From NCBI GenBank assembly GCA_051294375.1, contig JBJCIZ010000239.1, positions 2,617,476 to 2,681,475 of the forward strand: a stretch of 64,000 nt of DNA, given 5' to 3'. This stretch comes from Paraspadella gotoi. Taxonomy: Eukaryota > Chaetognatha. The position numbers were made by a program, and so were the translations under genes. Each line of letters opens with the position of its first letter. Within the stretch, counting starts at the first letter, position 1. Under the pieces are notes generated by a model that saw only the letters and a list, made by a program, of their open reading frames with translations, was not told the DNA's origin and ran no database searches. This document shows positions 12,118 to 24,500 of this stretch, piece by piece.

Positions 12118-13726
12118 TGGGTGGGATTTATTGTTCCGTCTCGTTTGTTGTGGGTTTTTAATTTTAACACGAGTAAAATTTTAAATGTTTTATATTATTT
12201 TAGAATTATATTTCATCTTGTTATATTTAGGGGATTGGAATATAATTTAAAAGAGTGAAGCACGTTATGTCTTGACTAAGATTCGAGAGGTTTTAATCCA
12301 CAACTGTTTTCTCCGCTGATACTATATGTGTCGTCTAGTGTAACAAATATTGTGAATAGAATCGGTGATTCCCTACTTTACTATTTGTCAAATAAAACAT
12401 AATGAAAAGTAGTACGTTAGTTTACGTGATCTGATTTTTTCGAAAGAAAAATAACAGAAACTCAACAGAATTCTTCAAGGTTTGTATGTAAAAATTCCAA
12501 ATTGATTGTGTTGATTGCTTTTAAATAATTAATCCATTTGGCACATTGGTATTTGGAGTGGTTTTTTTTCGTTAATCTGCATGTCGTATGTACTATTGAG
12601 ATACATTTGTATCATTTATGAGGTGAAAGAAAGTTTGTGGTTAAAATGGGGATTCCTTCGTAAAATTTCACTCGCTTTCTCCGTTAACATTATTATTAAG
12701 ATTCTGCTTCACAATTTGCAAAAAATACTCCTTGGTAATTCACGTTTTTCTTGTTGTGTGGCTACCAGATTACATAAGTATAAATTGCGCTAATAATTTC
12801 TCAGTAAATTTGATTTATTTTTAAAAATTGCATGTTCGGAGAGTATAAAATTTATTTTTTTTTGGTTCTAGGTAAAAACCATTGAATTCGAGAGCGTTTA
12901 TTTCTATCCATTATTACTGTTTTCTGTTTTGGCAAATGACAGCGATATGGATTGAAAATTAGAAATTTAACTTTTTCCAAGTTTTTAGATCTCTATGAAA
13001 TTTGTACAACCAATATAAAAATTATCCATTCATTTAATAAATAAGCAATCTTGCCCCTGACATTGGACAGGCAATATGTACCCTTCTCATAAGTTCTTCT
13101 CGTTATCTTTTTTCATTTCTCTACTCGTTCTTCATTTGTCACTAAATTATGATACAGTAATATTTTTTTGATTTATATATATTTTTTCTGAACTTGTATT
13201 CCTAATAGTATAATAATTTTTTTTATGGATGAGCTAAATTAGATATAATGAATCATTACTCTTAATTTTAGTAGTGTGAAACTATTTCGTTCAGATTAAA
13301 TTCATGCTGTTCATCAGATTCAAGTTGAAAAAAAAATATGAGAAACTAATTATATAATCTTTTGTTTATTTTGTACTAGTTGCCAAAATAAATGTCGCTG
13401 CTACACCTAAGTAGTTTACTGTTAGTTAACACTATATTTTTTTTCTATTAAGGTGGTGAATACAAATTTAAGAAGGCGATTTACCTCGTCAAAGGATTGA
13501 ATATCGGTCAATAATTGATTCCGATTTAAATAATTAGAGACAATGCCGATTGCGCCTCGTGCACCTCAACAAGTTTTATTGGCTCAAAAAAAACGTCTTT
13601 CAGTTCTGCTCGTTAATTTTTCTTTTACTTTTTAGGTTATTAATATTTCTTCAGATAATGACCTCTTTCATTCGCAACTCCTGATGAGAGGTTTGCAAGA
13701 TTGACTCTGTGTACAAAGCCTCAACA
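12118..13726. other. Intergenic spacer YPEL - CASP
   Basis: About 1.6 kb of AT-rich sequence, with no coding region supported. Much of the start may be YPEL 3'UTR. A T-rich tract ending TTCAG near 13653 lies 70 nt before the CASP ATG and looks like a splice acceptor for its 5'UTR. Confidence 0.45.
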
Positions 13727-15841
13727 ATGGCGTTAGTTAACCTCGCCGCGACAACCCAAGTATGGAAGGACTTCGAATTCGCCGAGTTGCAAAGAGAATT
13801 GGACAACGAAGCCACGTCAATAGCCTTGCGGCAAGATCAAAGCGAGATAACTCGCAAGGCTCTCGTGGAGTTAAACAAAGAATTTAAACGAAACTCGTCG
13901 GATGAAACGAGGAAGAGCGTCTCGTCGCTCATCAAAAGTTTTCAGATCGAAGTCGATTCGCTGTCGAAACGAGCCAAGGCTTCGGAAGCGGCTTTTCTAT
14001 CCGTCTACCGAAAGCTCATCGACGCTCCTGATCCGTGGCCGGCTTTGGAACAGGTGCAGACGTTACAGAAGAAGCTGTCTAAACAAAACGACGCCGAGTT
14101 GGAAGCGAAGCAGTTGCGAGAAACTCTGGAAGAATACAGCAAAGAATTCGTGGAAGTGAAAAACCAAGAAGTCACCATCAAACAACTCAAAGAAAAGGTG
14201 AAAGGGCTGGAGGAAAACACGGACCGGCTGTTGGAGGAACGAATGAAGGCGCGCTCCAAGGAGTTGGACGCGGATTTTGCGGAGAAAGAGAATCGTTTGG
14301 AAGAAGAGAAGATTCGCGTCGCCACAAAATTAGGAATCGCCGAGCAAGAAGTCGCCTTGTTGCAAAACGCCCTCGTCGTGGCTCAAACGGAGCTCCTCGA
14401 TTTTAAATCCCGACTCGACCAAAAGGCAAATGCTAAATCCGCCGAATACGATTTGCTCTCCGAAGAGTTGGAGCGGTTAACGGATCGAGCCTTGACCGCC
14501 GAAGGTCGCGTCGCTGCGCTGGAGGATGAAAAAGAACAAATGGTGTCGCAGGATTCGGCCAATCAGATCGATAATTTCAGTTCCCGCCAATCGTTCGAAG
14601 AGAGAAGAGCGGACGAGCTTGGCCTGAGCGCCATGGAGGTCGAACTCCGCGCCAAGCAGAAGGAGGTGGACCAATTAGTGGAAGACGTTCAGCAGCTGCA
14701 GTCCACCTTGCGCAAGTCTCAGCTGGCGGTGACGAATCAGGCGGCCGAGTACGAACAAGAACTGAAGGCCGCCTTGGAGGACGTGGAAATCTTGAAAAAT
14801 GAGCTGGACCTCAAGAGCGACTACGACGAAATGAAAAAGGAACTCAACATTCTCAAATCCATGGAATGCGGAACGGATCCGGACGAAGGGTCATCCGAGC
14901 ACTCTCTCGAAGTCCTTCTTCTCGTTCGCAACCGCGCCTTGATGAACGAAAACACTCGAGTCAAAGTCGCTCTCTCTTCCGTCAAAGAATCCGCGGCAAA
15001 GCTTGAATCGGAAAACTCGGATCTGCGGCGGGAGGCGAGCGAATCGAAGTCTCTGGTCGCGCGACTGGAGGAACACATTCTGCACGTGGGATCCGTGACG
15101 TCGATGCCGGCGATGGTGCGCAGCGAGGCAGAAGGGGCTTCTTCTCCTCCTCTGCCAGTGACGAGTTCTTTGGCCGAATCTTCGGTCGAGATCGACGAGG
15201 GGAGAGAGGTCGAGGGCGCCGCCATGGAGACTCATTCCACCTCGTCCGCGGAATTGATCGACGCCTTCGCCAACCAGCAACGCTTTTCCGGAGAATCATC
15301 AGCCACCGATTCGCTTTTGAACATCGTCTCCAGTCAGCGCGAGCGCTTTCGTCATCGCAATCAAGAGTTGGAGTCGGAAAACATCGCCTACAAGAATCGC
15401 GTTCAGTACCTCCAGGCCGACCTCGATCGCATGAGAGGCGACAATCTCAAACTCTACGAGAAGATCAAATTTTTGCAGTCCAATTTTTCTGGTCAAACCT
15501 CCGCCAACCGATCCAGACTCCACGAGAACACAGAGTCGCGCTACGCCGGAGAGTACGAGCAAGAGTTGGATCCCTTCCAGTCCTTCGCCCGGAAAGAGAG
15601 GAACCGCAAGTACGCCCTCTTGCGTCCGCACGAAAAGGCCACCCTTCACTTGGTCCGCTTCATTCTGGGTTCGGCCGGGGCCAGATCCTTTGCCTTCTTC
15701 TACTCTGTCTTTCTTCACCTTCTCGTCTTTGTGGTATTGTACAGATTCTCGCTGGTCGAGGATTGCCTCAAAGATCAGGCCGAGGACTGTGCCAAGACCT
15801 TCGCCAATCACATGCTGCAAGTGCATGGCACTAAAAACTAA
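13727..15841 (+). CDS. CASP: Golgi membrane protein CASP (CUX1 alternative-product homologue)
   Basis: A single exon encodes 704 residues; the first ATG in frame is at 13727, preceded by an upstream GTG-only extension. CASP is a golgin-like tail-anchored coiled-coil protein of Golgi membranes involved in retrograde traffic. The N-terminus follows the family: 'VWKDFEFAELQRELD', 'LRQDQSE', 'LSKRAKASEAAFLSVYRKLIDAPDPWPALE'. A long coiled coil covers residues 20-590. The C-terminal block 'ARKERNRKYALLRPHEK' and a transmembrane segment at about 650-675 ('FAFFYSVFLHLLVFVVLYRF') are the CASP-specific end. In vertebrates CASP shares its 5' exons with the homeobox gene CUX1. Here the whole protein is one exon and no cut or homeobox sequence is present within the window. 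Confidence 0.93.
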   Translation: MALVNLAATTQVWKDFEFAELQRELDNEATSIALRQDQSEITRKALVELNKEFKRNSSDETRKSVSSLIKSFQIEVDSLSKRAKASEAAFLSVYRKLIDAPDPWPALEQVQTLQKKLSKQNDAELEAKQLRETLEEYSKEFVEVKNQEVTIKQLKEKVKGLEENTDRLLEERMKARSKELDADFAEKENRLEEEKIRVATKLGIAEQEVALLQNALVVAQTELLDFKSRLDQKANAKSAEYDLLSEELERLTDRALTAEGRVAALEDEKEQMVSQDSANQIDNFSSRQSFEERRADELGLSAMEVELRAKQKEVDQLVEDVQQLQSTLRKSQLAVTNQAAEYEQELKAALEDVEILKNELDLKSDYDEMKKELNILKSMECGTDPDEGSSEHSLEVLLLVRNRALMNENTRVKVALSSVKESAAKLESENSDLRREASESKSLVARLEEHILHVGSVTSMPAMVRSEAEGASSPPLPVTSSLAESSVEIDEGREVEGAAMETHSTSSAELIDAFANQQRFSGESSATDSLLNIVSSQRERFRHRNQELESENIAYKNRVQYLQADLDRMRGDNLKLYEKIKFLQSNFSGQTSANRSRLHENTESRYAGEYEQELDPFQSFARKERNRKYALLRPHEKATLHLVRFILGSAGARSFAFFYSVFLHLLVFVVLYRFSLVEDCLKDQAEDCAKTFANHMLQVHGTKN

Positions 15842-16286
15842 ATGCGCTGCTTTTCCGCATTTCTGTGTAAACATCTTAGTATTTAGATTTTGTCGTCTTT
15901 GATTTGTTTACTCTTTTAAAATGTTTATAAAATCGATTAAGAATGGTAATACTGATTTAATTACTGTTTCTCTGAATATAATTATAATATAATTAAAAAT
16001 TTATTTTTGGTTAATTTACTGTAATTTTCCACAAATTTAAGACGACAATTTTTAATGAAAAGTTTAAAGAATAATATTAGAAGGTGAATATGTATTTACG
16101 CTTCTCATTGTAACAAGTTAATTCTTTAAATATTTAAATATTTACGTAATATGTACGCTAGATTCACATAAAACAACGCTTTCTGTGATTTTTTTTATTT
16201 CAGAAAAAATTTCGCTCGTTCCGTGTCGCGAAAAATAGATTAATAATCCGTGTATAATTTAAAAAAAAAAAGATATCCTTTCGACA
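15842..16286. other. Intergenic spacer CASP - MsrA
   Basis: AT-rich, with no coding region. A T-rich tract ending TTTCAG at about 16198-16203 lies roughly 85 nt before the MsrA ATG and could be a 5' splice acceptor. Confidence 0.4.
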
Positions 16287-17552
16287 ATGATTCCGTTTCA
16301 CAAGCGAATGGCCCTTCGCAAAGGCTACACCGTGGACTATGATCTGACGGACTCTAAACAAAAGCGCAAGATGGTGGTCGCCAAACGCCACGCGGCGCTC
16401 GGTACGACGACCGTCGAGCCGTTCCCCTCCAACTGCGAAATGATCGTATTCGGAATGGGCTGCTTTTGGGGCGCAGGTAACGTCAGCAGGCGCCGCGATG
16501 CCGCTTCTTCTTTAGTCGCAGCTTCGTTTTCACAGCTGTTATTTCTTGGCAGACCACGAAGTATTTGTAGAAATACGGTGTTCGTTGTTAAATTTTTACG
16601 AGTTTGTCGATTTGGAATAGAGACAGCTTTGAATGATTCTAAGAGTTTCATAACAAGATGCCAGGGGTGTAAAACGAAGGAATTTTTTTTTTTTCTGAAA
16701 TAAAAGAGACAATTTGACAATTAAGACAATAAGAAGATTAAACGAAAAAACGAAAGAAAAACGTAAAACGTAAAACGTAAAACGTAAAACGTAAAACGAA
16801 GGAAGAGAGCCCGCTTTGCAGCTTGCCTTGCTGACTTCAATCGTCAAAGAGCTTTTTAAAAGATAGTAAACAATTATATATTGTGTCCAAAAAGTTTTAT
16901 TTTACTTTCATTTAGTAATCTCTATGACGCTGGTAATTTAATTCATAGCATGTTTTTTTGGGGGGTATCTTTTTGTTTTTTCTACTCATTTTTAAAAAAA
17001 TTTTGATATTCTCTTTTATTCTATTATATTATTCTTATTATATTATTCTATTATATTCTCTTTTTATATTCTCGGACAGAGCGGAAGTTTTGGCAAATCA
17101 TGGGCGTTCACTCGACCCACGTGGGATTCGCCGGCGGTTCAACCGTCCACCCAACTTACCACGAGGTCTGCACCGGAATGACCAACCACGCCGAGGTCGT
17201 CCGCGTCGTCTACGAAACGGACAAGATCGATCTCCGCGATCTCCTTCGCGTCTTTTGGGAATGGCACGACCCCACCCAACTCTGGCGACAGGGTAAGGAT
17301 CAGGGCGCCCAGTACCGATCCTGCATTTACGTCTACAGCGAAGCGCAACTCAAGGAGGCGCTGGAGACGCGAGAATTCTACCAGAAGGAGCTGACCAAGC
17401 AAGGCTACGGTCCGATCGTTACGGAGATCAGGAAAGCGGCGAGGGCTCCGTTTTATTATGCGGACGACATGCATCAGCAGTACTTGTGGAAGAATCCCAG
17501 CGGGTATTGCGGGCTCGCCGGAACCGGGGTCCGATATCCGACTTATCATTAA
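16287..17552 (+). CDS. MSRA: Peptide methionine-S-sulfoxide reductase MsrA
   Basis: Two exons (16287-16476, 17080-17552) give 220 residues. The enzyme reduces methionine-S-sulfoxide in proteins using thioredoxin. The catalytic motif GCFWGAE is completed across the splice (GGC GCA G | AG). 'KFWQIMGVHSTHVGFAGG', 'HAEVVRVVY', 'FWEWHDPTQ' and 'DQGAQYRS' follow in the usual order. Near the C-terminus 'HHQYL'-type sequence (MHQQYLWKNPSGYCGL) keeps the first recycling cysteine. The second recycling cysteine seen in mammalian MsrA (GVSCP) is replaced by tyrosine here (GVRYP). The N-terminal 45 residues are basic, but no clear mitochondrial presequence was identified. The 600-bp intron contains a (CGTAAAA) tandem repeat. 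Confidence 0.95.
16757..16800. repeat. (CGTAAAA)n tandem repeat in MsrA intron
   Basis: Five to six direct copies of a 7-bp unit CGTAAAA inside the MsrA intron. It is a simple repeat with no other feature seen around it. Confidence 0.75.
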
Positions 17553-18549
17553 CGAACTGTTTAGGGGTGTAGTGCCTCAGTGGAACCGTCGGAGAGGAAC
17601 GAAAATTATGCTTCTACCCCAAAACTTTTTTTGCCTCCGAGGAAAACTTTGATCACTGAGCGATGAGGTTGAGGGAGTTCTCATGTTTTGTTTTTTTTTG
17701 TTGGAAAAAATAAAAATTCGGATCGAGAATAAAAAGGTTCTTCTCGCGATTCAAAAAAAATTCTAAGGGAGTCTTAATTTATTTTCGACGAAATAGTATG
17801 TGCGGTTCCATTTGTCATCTAGATTCGGTTAGATTGCCTAGTACTCGAGTGACCAACCCGTTTGAGGATTAAATTTCCAGTTGCTGTTGTTGTGTTGCAT
17901 GGTCGTGTATTGGTTTTAATTTATGAAAGTGGATTTATTAGCACAATTAGGCGGCCTTGGTTTTGTTTGAATTTTTACGAGCTTGGAATTGTAGCGAGTG
18001 TCATAATTTAATTTATAATGTTTACATGTTGCTTTTTTTCTCAAGTGCCTTTTGAAGACTTTTATCTTCATACATTTATTACATTTCGCTATTGAATATT
18101 TTAAGGAGTAGTACGGTGTTGTTTCTGCTTTGACTTCGTTAGATGTAAGTTATACCATCACATACGTCACATTTATATTAATCGATGAGATTATTTTAAA
18201 AAAAAGTTATTTATTTAACATTTTTTCTTTAGTAAGTCGACCTGTACTACTTTGTGGTTATCATTGTTATTTCGCCGCATGTTTTGAACTTCTTAACCTG
18301 CTTGGTTATTAACTCGTGTTTTATCGTATTCGAACTGTGTTTTTGTTTTTTTTTCGCTTTTTTTACAGCCTTTACTAAAATTTAATTGATCTAAATACGT
18401 TACACAAAATACTATTTACTCAGGGGGAGTGAACCTCCCGCCATCTTGCCCGATTGATCATGGGATGGATAATGGAGTGAAAACCAAAAACCTCACGGAA
18501 TTAACCATTTTTCGCTGGTATTCTTTACCACTGCCACCTTCCTACCAAA
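17553..18549. other. Intergenic spacer MsrA - ANKIB1
   Basis: About 1 kb, AT-rich, with no supported coding region. A strong pyrimidine tract ending TTTACAG near 18368 may be a 5'UTR intron acceptor or trans-splice site for the next gene, 180 nt before its ATG. Confidence 0.45.
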
Positions 18550-21500
18550 ATGGGGACGGCTTCTTCGAAATTTCGCAAACACCTCCAGAACGGAGAAGAA
18601 TACGCGGCGATGCAGCTCTACCACGGGAATCCAGAGTTTCGGCGAAACCTGGATCCCAACATTTCCTACGGAGACTCGCACCATCACAACACGCCGTTGC
18701 ATCTGGTGTCTCAGCACGCCATGAAGTCGATGCTTCGCATATTTCTCTTTTCGCTCGGAGGAAATCCCAACAAGAAAAACCTCAAGGATCAAACGTCCCT
18801 TCACAAACTCTGCAGCATCAACGCGGAGAATGGGGGAGGAGACGGGCGCGTCTTGTTTCTCGCCAACCGGAAGAACGTTGATACGAAGAGGAAAGGGGGT
18901 TTGAGACGGATGGGGAAATCCTTCGATGCTTCTTTGACTTATAATTCCAGGTGAGAGAGAGAGAAATATATATTGAAATATTGAAAGCAAAAGTGAGCCT
19001 TAAGGTCAGTGTTTACAAATAACTTTAAAAGCTACTTTTTTGAGAAATTATTACTCATTTCATATAATAACAACTGATGTATTCTACTTTTCTTCTAGTT
19101 TACAGATTGTGTGCGTGTTGGAGGTGATTTTATGAGGATTTAATTCGCAATTTAAACATTAGAGAGAGAGAATATTACTGGGTTTTCGAGCCTTTTCTGG
19201 GATACGTTAAAACAAATTATTTGAAGTAGTAAATATTATTATTTTTTAAAAAAAATTGTCAACGATTTAAGGCCTTTTTGAAAGAGTGCGTCGCTGAAAT
19301 GATCCTTGTGCTGGAGAATTGATAATGTGCGACAAAGTTCATAGGCGTTCATAGGTCTCTACAGTTTAATTTATTTTAATTTAATTTATTCCTTTCTTTA
19401 GAACCGTTTTTAGTTTGTTTTAAAAACAATCAATCTTAACCTTAAATTATTCGCGCGAGAAAAAGATGACTCGTATCACAAAGATAAGCAGATACAGAAA
19501 ATGGTATCGATTTGAATCTACATTCAAGAGATTTGTACATAAAAATGTAAGAGATAGATTCTTGAAATATTTCAAAATGAGATTGAATACATCAATCTCA
19601 TTTGCATATAGTAGTAAATTATAAGTCCCATTGATTTATGTCATGGTTTATTATTAGGTATATTTTTGGATTTTACAATCCTTTTCTAGATTTTTTAATA
19701 ATTTAACTGAATTATAAATGATTTTGTTCTAATTTGTTCGAATAATTATGACATTATTTCACCATATATTTAAATCGAACACAACAATTTTTCCAGTCTT
19801 CCGAAGTCGTCATCCTTCGCCGGTCTCAACATCTCTCTTTCGAGCGGCCGCATTTTCTCCGTCTCGCGGTCGTCATTCTCGTCCGGCGTCGCCAAGTCGC
19901 ATAGCAACGTCAGCTTCGGAGCCGCGTCGTCCTCGTCGTACTCTTCGCCGTCGCCCGATTTGCGGCTGCAGCTTCGTCGAGCGGAATGTTTGACGATGAT
20001 GCTGCAGTGGCGAGGCGGCGTCATGCCCGACGGCGAGAGAGAACGCGTCAACATCAGCGCCGTCGACGAAGATGGAAACTCTGCGTTGCACTACGCCGCG
20101 GCGTCGGGTCTCGTCAAGTGCGTGGAGATCCTCGTCGCTCAAGGAGCCCCGCTCTTTGTAGAAAATAAAATGGGTGAGACGGTGTTGTGGCAGTGGTCAA
20201 TGCTCGTTGGCTTAACAAAAATTATTGTTACAAATGTTAGCAGAAGACGTCCATTGTTGTTAATTGGCTATAGTAATTAGTTATAATCGGGCTCTTTTCT
20301 TCTTTTTTTTTAGGACAAACACCTTGCGATTATGCAGAATGCCGCAATCACAACGCCATAGCGGTTTTTCTGGAATCTAAAATGGTATTTTCCCAAATGG
20401 ACTTGTCTAATGACGCTTCCGAAGATGCCAAACTTGACACAATTGTTGCGAATGACGACGCTTCGACGGAATCCGATCCCGCTTTACTCTCTGAAGCCTA
20501 TTCTGGCCTGCGTGCTCAAGATCTACAAGAAGCAAAAGATCAACTGCTCGTCGAGACATCGGACATGCTTCATGTTCCCTTGTTTACTGCAGAAGCACTC
20601 CTCCGCAATCACGAGTGGAGCAAAGAGACGTTGCTTAATGCGTGGATCGATGACCCAGAAGGTTGCTGCGAAATGTCAGGCGTTCAACTTCCCAATTCCT
20701 TTTTTTCTTCATTCGAGGCAGATTTTCCCGAGCAAAGTCGTAGGGCGGAAGAGGTCAATTGTAGAGCTTCAAAAGTCTCCAATAGAGATTTACAAGTTGA
20801 CACCAGCAATGAAAACTCCGATTCGCCATTACGTTTGTCACCGCTGGGATGCCGCGAGCTTTGGGATGAAGATTACAATGATGATAACGAAACGGATATG
20901 GCATCGTCGACTCCAAAACTTTCTCACCAAATGACCGAATGCAGACCAAGTGGTTCTGTCAAGCCCTCTTCACTGAATGCTGATCTTGAGCATCGTAACC
21001 GTTACTTATCCCACTCTCTTCTGGGGTCTACTCTTTGTGAGATATGTTCTGAGGACATTCCTGTCAATGAATCCCCGGTAATTGTACCATGCGGCCATTC
21101 TTATTGCCGTGCCTGTTGGGAACAGTATTTAACCGTGAAAATTAAGGAGGGTGATGCACATCATATTCAATGTCCTGGTTTTGACTGTTCCAAACTGGTT
21201 CCTGTTGATGTCATTGAAAATCTAGTAAAACCAGATATAGCCAGAAAATACCTTCAATATGATATTCAAGCTTTTGTTGAGTCGCATCCTTTAATAAAGT
21301 GGTGTCCCTTCCCTGGCTGCAACCGTGCTGTCCGGGTTCCCAAAGAAATGGTAACTGATCTTGCTGCAGCTTCAATGCCCAACTCGCCACGCACTCCATC
21401 AGCCTCTCAAGGCGACCAAGCTCAGTATCAGAATCCCAACACAACTTGTCCCGCAACTCCAAGGTACTCGTATTCCGTAGACTGCGGTAATGATCATTTT

Positions 21501-24500
21501 TTCTGCTGGGAATGCCTGGGTGAGCCTCATGAGCCTTGTGCTTGTCATGATTGGGTCTGTTGGCAGAAGAAAGTGAGGGAGATAAAACCTGAGGAGTTGC
21601 ATAACACGGATTCAGAGACAGAGACGGCAGTCAACTGTCTTTGGCTGGTTACGAATTCAAAACCCTGCCCCTCTTGCAAATCTCCTATTCAAAAAAACGA
21701 AGGATGCAATCACATGAAGTGCTCTAAATGCAAACACGATTTTTGTTGGATTTGCTTAGAACCTTGGAAGAAACATTCATCTGCAACAGGAGGCTACTTT
21801 CGCTGTAATCGTTTTGAGGTTGTGGAAAAAATTGAGGAAGAGGGAAAGGAGAAACAAGGTAAGGCGTTGGAACGGCACAAAAAAATTCAGGAACTTAACA
21901 AATTTGTTCATTACTATACACGATACAAAAACCATGAAAATTCATATCGTATGGAATCCCCACTTCTTAACAAAGCAAGTCAAAAGATGCAAGAACTTGC
22001 TCAGTCTTTCTTTTCTACTTCCGGTCATACTGCTGAACTTGAGTCGCATAAAGAAAAAGCTGTGACATCTCACGATAAAACGAAATTCGTTCAAAATGCT
22101 GTTAAGGAACTTTTACGAGCACGACGAGTTCTTCGTTACAGTTATGTTTATGGTTATTACCTAGATCCTCAACTCATCGGACAACAGGCTAAGATAATAT
22201 TTGAGTTTCAACAGGATGATTTGGAGTCCGTTACGGAACAGCTTTCTCAAATGATAAATAGAGCTTACCTTCGTACGCCGAGAACTCGCGTCATTCATGT
22301 AACGCATCTTGTGCGCCGAAAAAGGATGGAATTTTTACAGTCGATATCGAAAGGTTTGCTTCCCCCCGAGACTCCACCAGAAATACGTAGAATGGCCCCC
22401 ACTCAGTCCCCGCCAAATTCTACATTAACGAGTCATTCCCCATCTAACTTTGATGGTGCTGTTAGTAGAACGGAGCCGACAAGCTCAGTTCGAAACAAGC
22501 GTCCTGTCAGCCTTCCACATAATATTATGTTTGAAGATATGGTCAATCTTCAACAAGCCATACGCGAATCACTAAACGCGAGAGGCTTGCCGGAGGAACC
22601 ATTACAAAATTTCTTTACGAATTCAAGAGGTTTAGAAGCTCCTCAACAGATTGTCAATTACATTCCTGACCATGTGGCCATGTCTAATGCAGCCTGTGCC
22701 AAGGCGTCAGGCGATCAAGAGTTTAACTTTGAATTTCATATGGACCTTCTAAGAGCCCTCGAGATGTCCCGTATTCAACTTCTCCATGAACTTGATTTGA
22801 CTAACTCATGTCGAGATCAGGCTTCCGGTTGCTCAGATAGACAAAAAGTTCGTCCCCCTGTTCCTGTTAGAAGAACATCGCGTCCTGATCCCCAGCAAGA
22901 ATTAGTTCTACATCCAGTCCACCAAGCAATGCAAAATCAATTATCTAACGTTTCCGATCCCCAGAATTCACTTATCGTGATTCCAGAACGACAGCATGCT
23001 TCGCGCTCATCCGCCCAACAACATTATTATTTGCAATCTTCTTCTTCTGCTTTAGCAGCAAAACGTTTGTACCAGCATCAAGAGGATGCTGATATCCGTC
23101 GTGCGCTGGAGATGTCGCGCCATTCGGAATTAGCCATTAGAAATGAAGGTGTTCAAAAAAAGGGTAAGGTCCCGCCTCCGAAACCGCATAGAATTCAAAG
23201 CCTTCAGAAAAGTGTTGAAACGCCCACTTATGTTCCCGGAGAGAGTGAAGAAGCCGATTTGTTAATGGCTATTCATTTATCTCTTCAGGATCAGCAACAA
23301 GTAGCCCATGCACAAGACGAATCACTCGTTAATGCTAATGATAAAGAAATGCAGCATTCATTATCGTCCAAAAGCCATGAATATTTACACCAGTCAGACA
23401 AACAGCGACGTTCCAGATCCAACCAAGAAATTATATTACATAGAGTTAAAAATATTCATCCTGAGATAAAACCAATGATCCAACAGGTTGGCTGCCCTCA
23501 GCGTCAACTTTCTCAGCAACAAATTCTTGAAGCTCAAAGACGGGCTTTACAATTAGTCCAGCACCACCATCCACCAAAATTTCAAAATTCTCAGGTTCCT
23601 TTTCAAACGGCTCCAAAAGTTCCATTTGAAAAAGAAGCCAAAAACTTCATTAAACCTCACTCTCTGAATCCACAACAAATTCCCAGAAGCTTCTCAGAAA
23701 AGATTTCAAAAGTCAAAGTTAATCCTTCTCGCTCTTATTATGATACTATGAACTCATATCCTCATTCTCATCAAAGTCCAACTATTCCAACTTTGCAGTA
23801 TTATCCCTATCAAATCTACGGTTATCCCTCTACCATCGCTTATCATCAGGGTCCCCTTCATTTTGCCACGCCTACGCGAGCTCATGGTATTTGTCCTAAT
23901 AAAAAATCGCAAGGGCACAACAATCGAGCTCAAACTAACACGGTTCCTCGTATTCCGCGAATCAATGACTCCCATCCAAAATCTGCCTCGTACAATAGTC
24001 ATCTATACCGGCAAAATGAAAATGTGGCCACAGGACAACTCAGGGGTCAACATCACGGAAAGGATACTCCAAAGCCATGGAAATCGCATTTACGAACGAG
24101 CCAAGAGCAACATCTCCACCCTGGTTTCCCAGATCAAACAGTGTTTTCTACTGGGGCCCGATCTCCAGTTCCTTTAAATTCAAGTCGTGCTCCCTCTCCA
24201 CCAAACACGTTACAATTGGTTCCGCAACCTAATCCTGATGGGTCACTTGTCCTTCATCAACCATGGACGGCCAACAAACAAGCTACCCATTCTCTTCCGC
24301 GTCGTTACTCAGTTTCGTCTTATGGACCCTGGCAGCTGGAATCTTGTCCAACCTCCTCACGGCCCAACGACAGTTATCGCAGCCAGACTCTACCTCGGAG
24401 TACATCGTCTGCTGAGCGGCCATTCGGTCCCCATAAGCTTCTTAAGGCTTGCCGTTCTCCATCGATGGACTCAGAATCTGGGGAATGGGTTCTTATTCCA

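Noticed and set aside
15299-15874. Minus-strand frame of 191 codons over the CASP 3' end
   Set aside because: Shadow of the conserved CASP C-terminal domain on the + strand.
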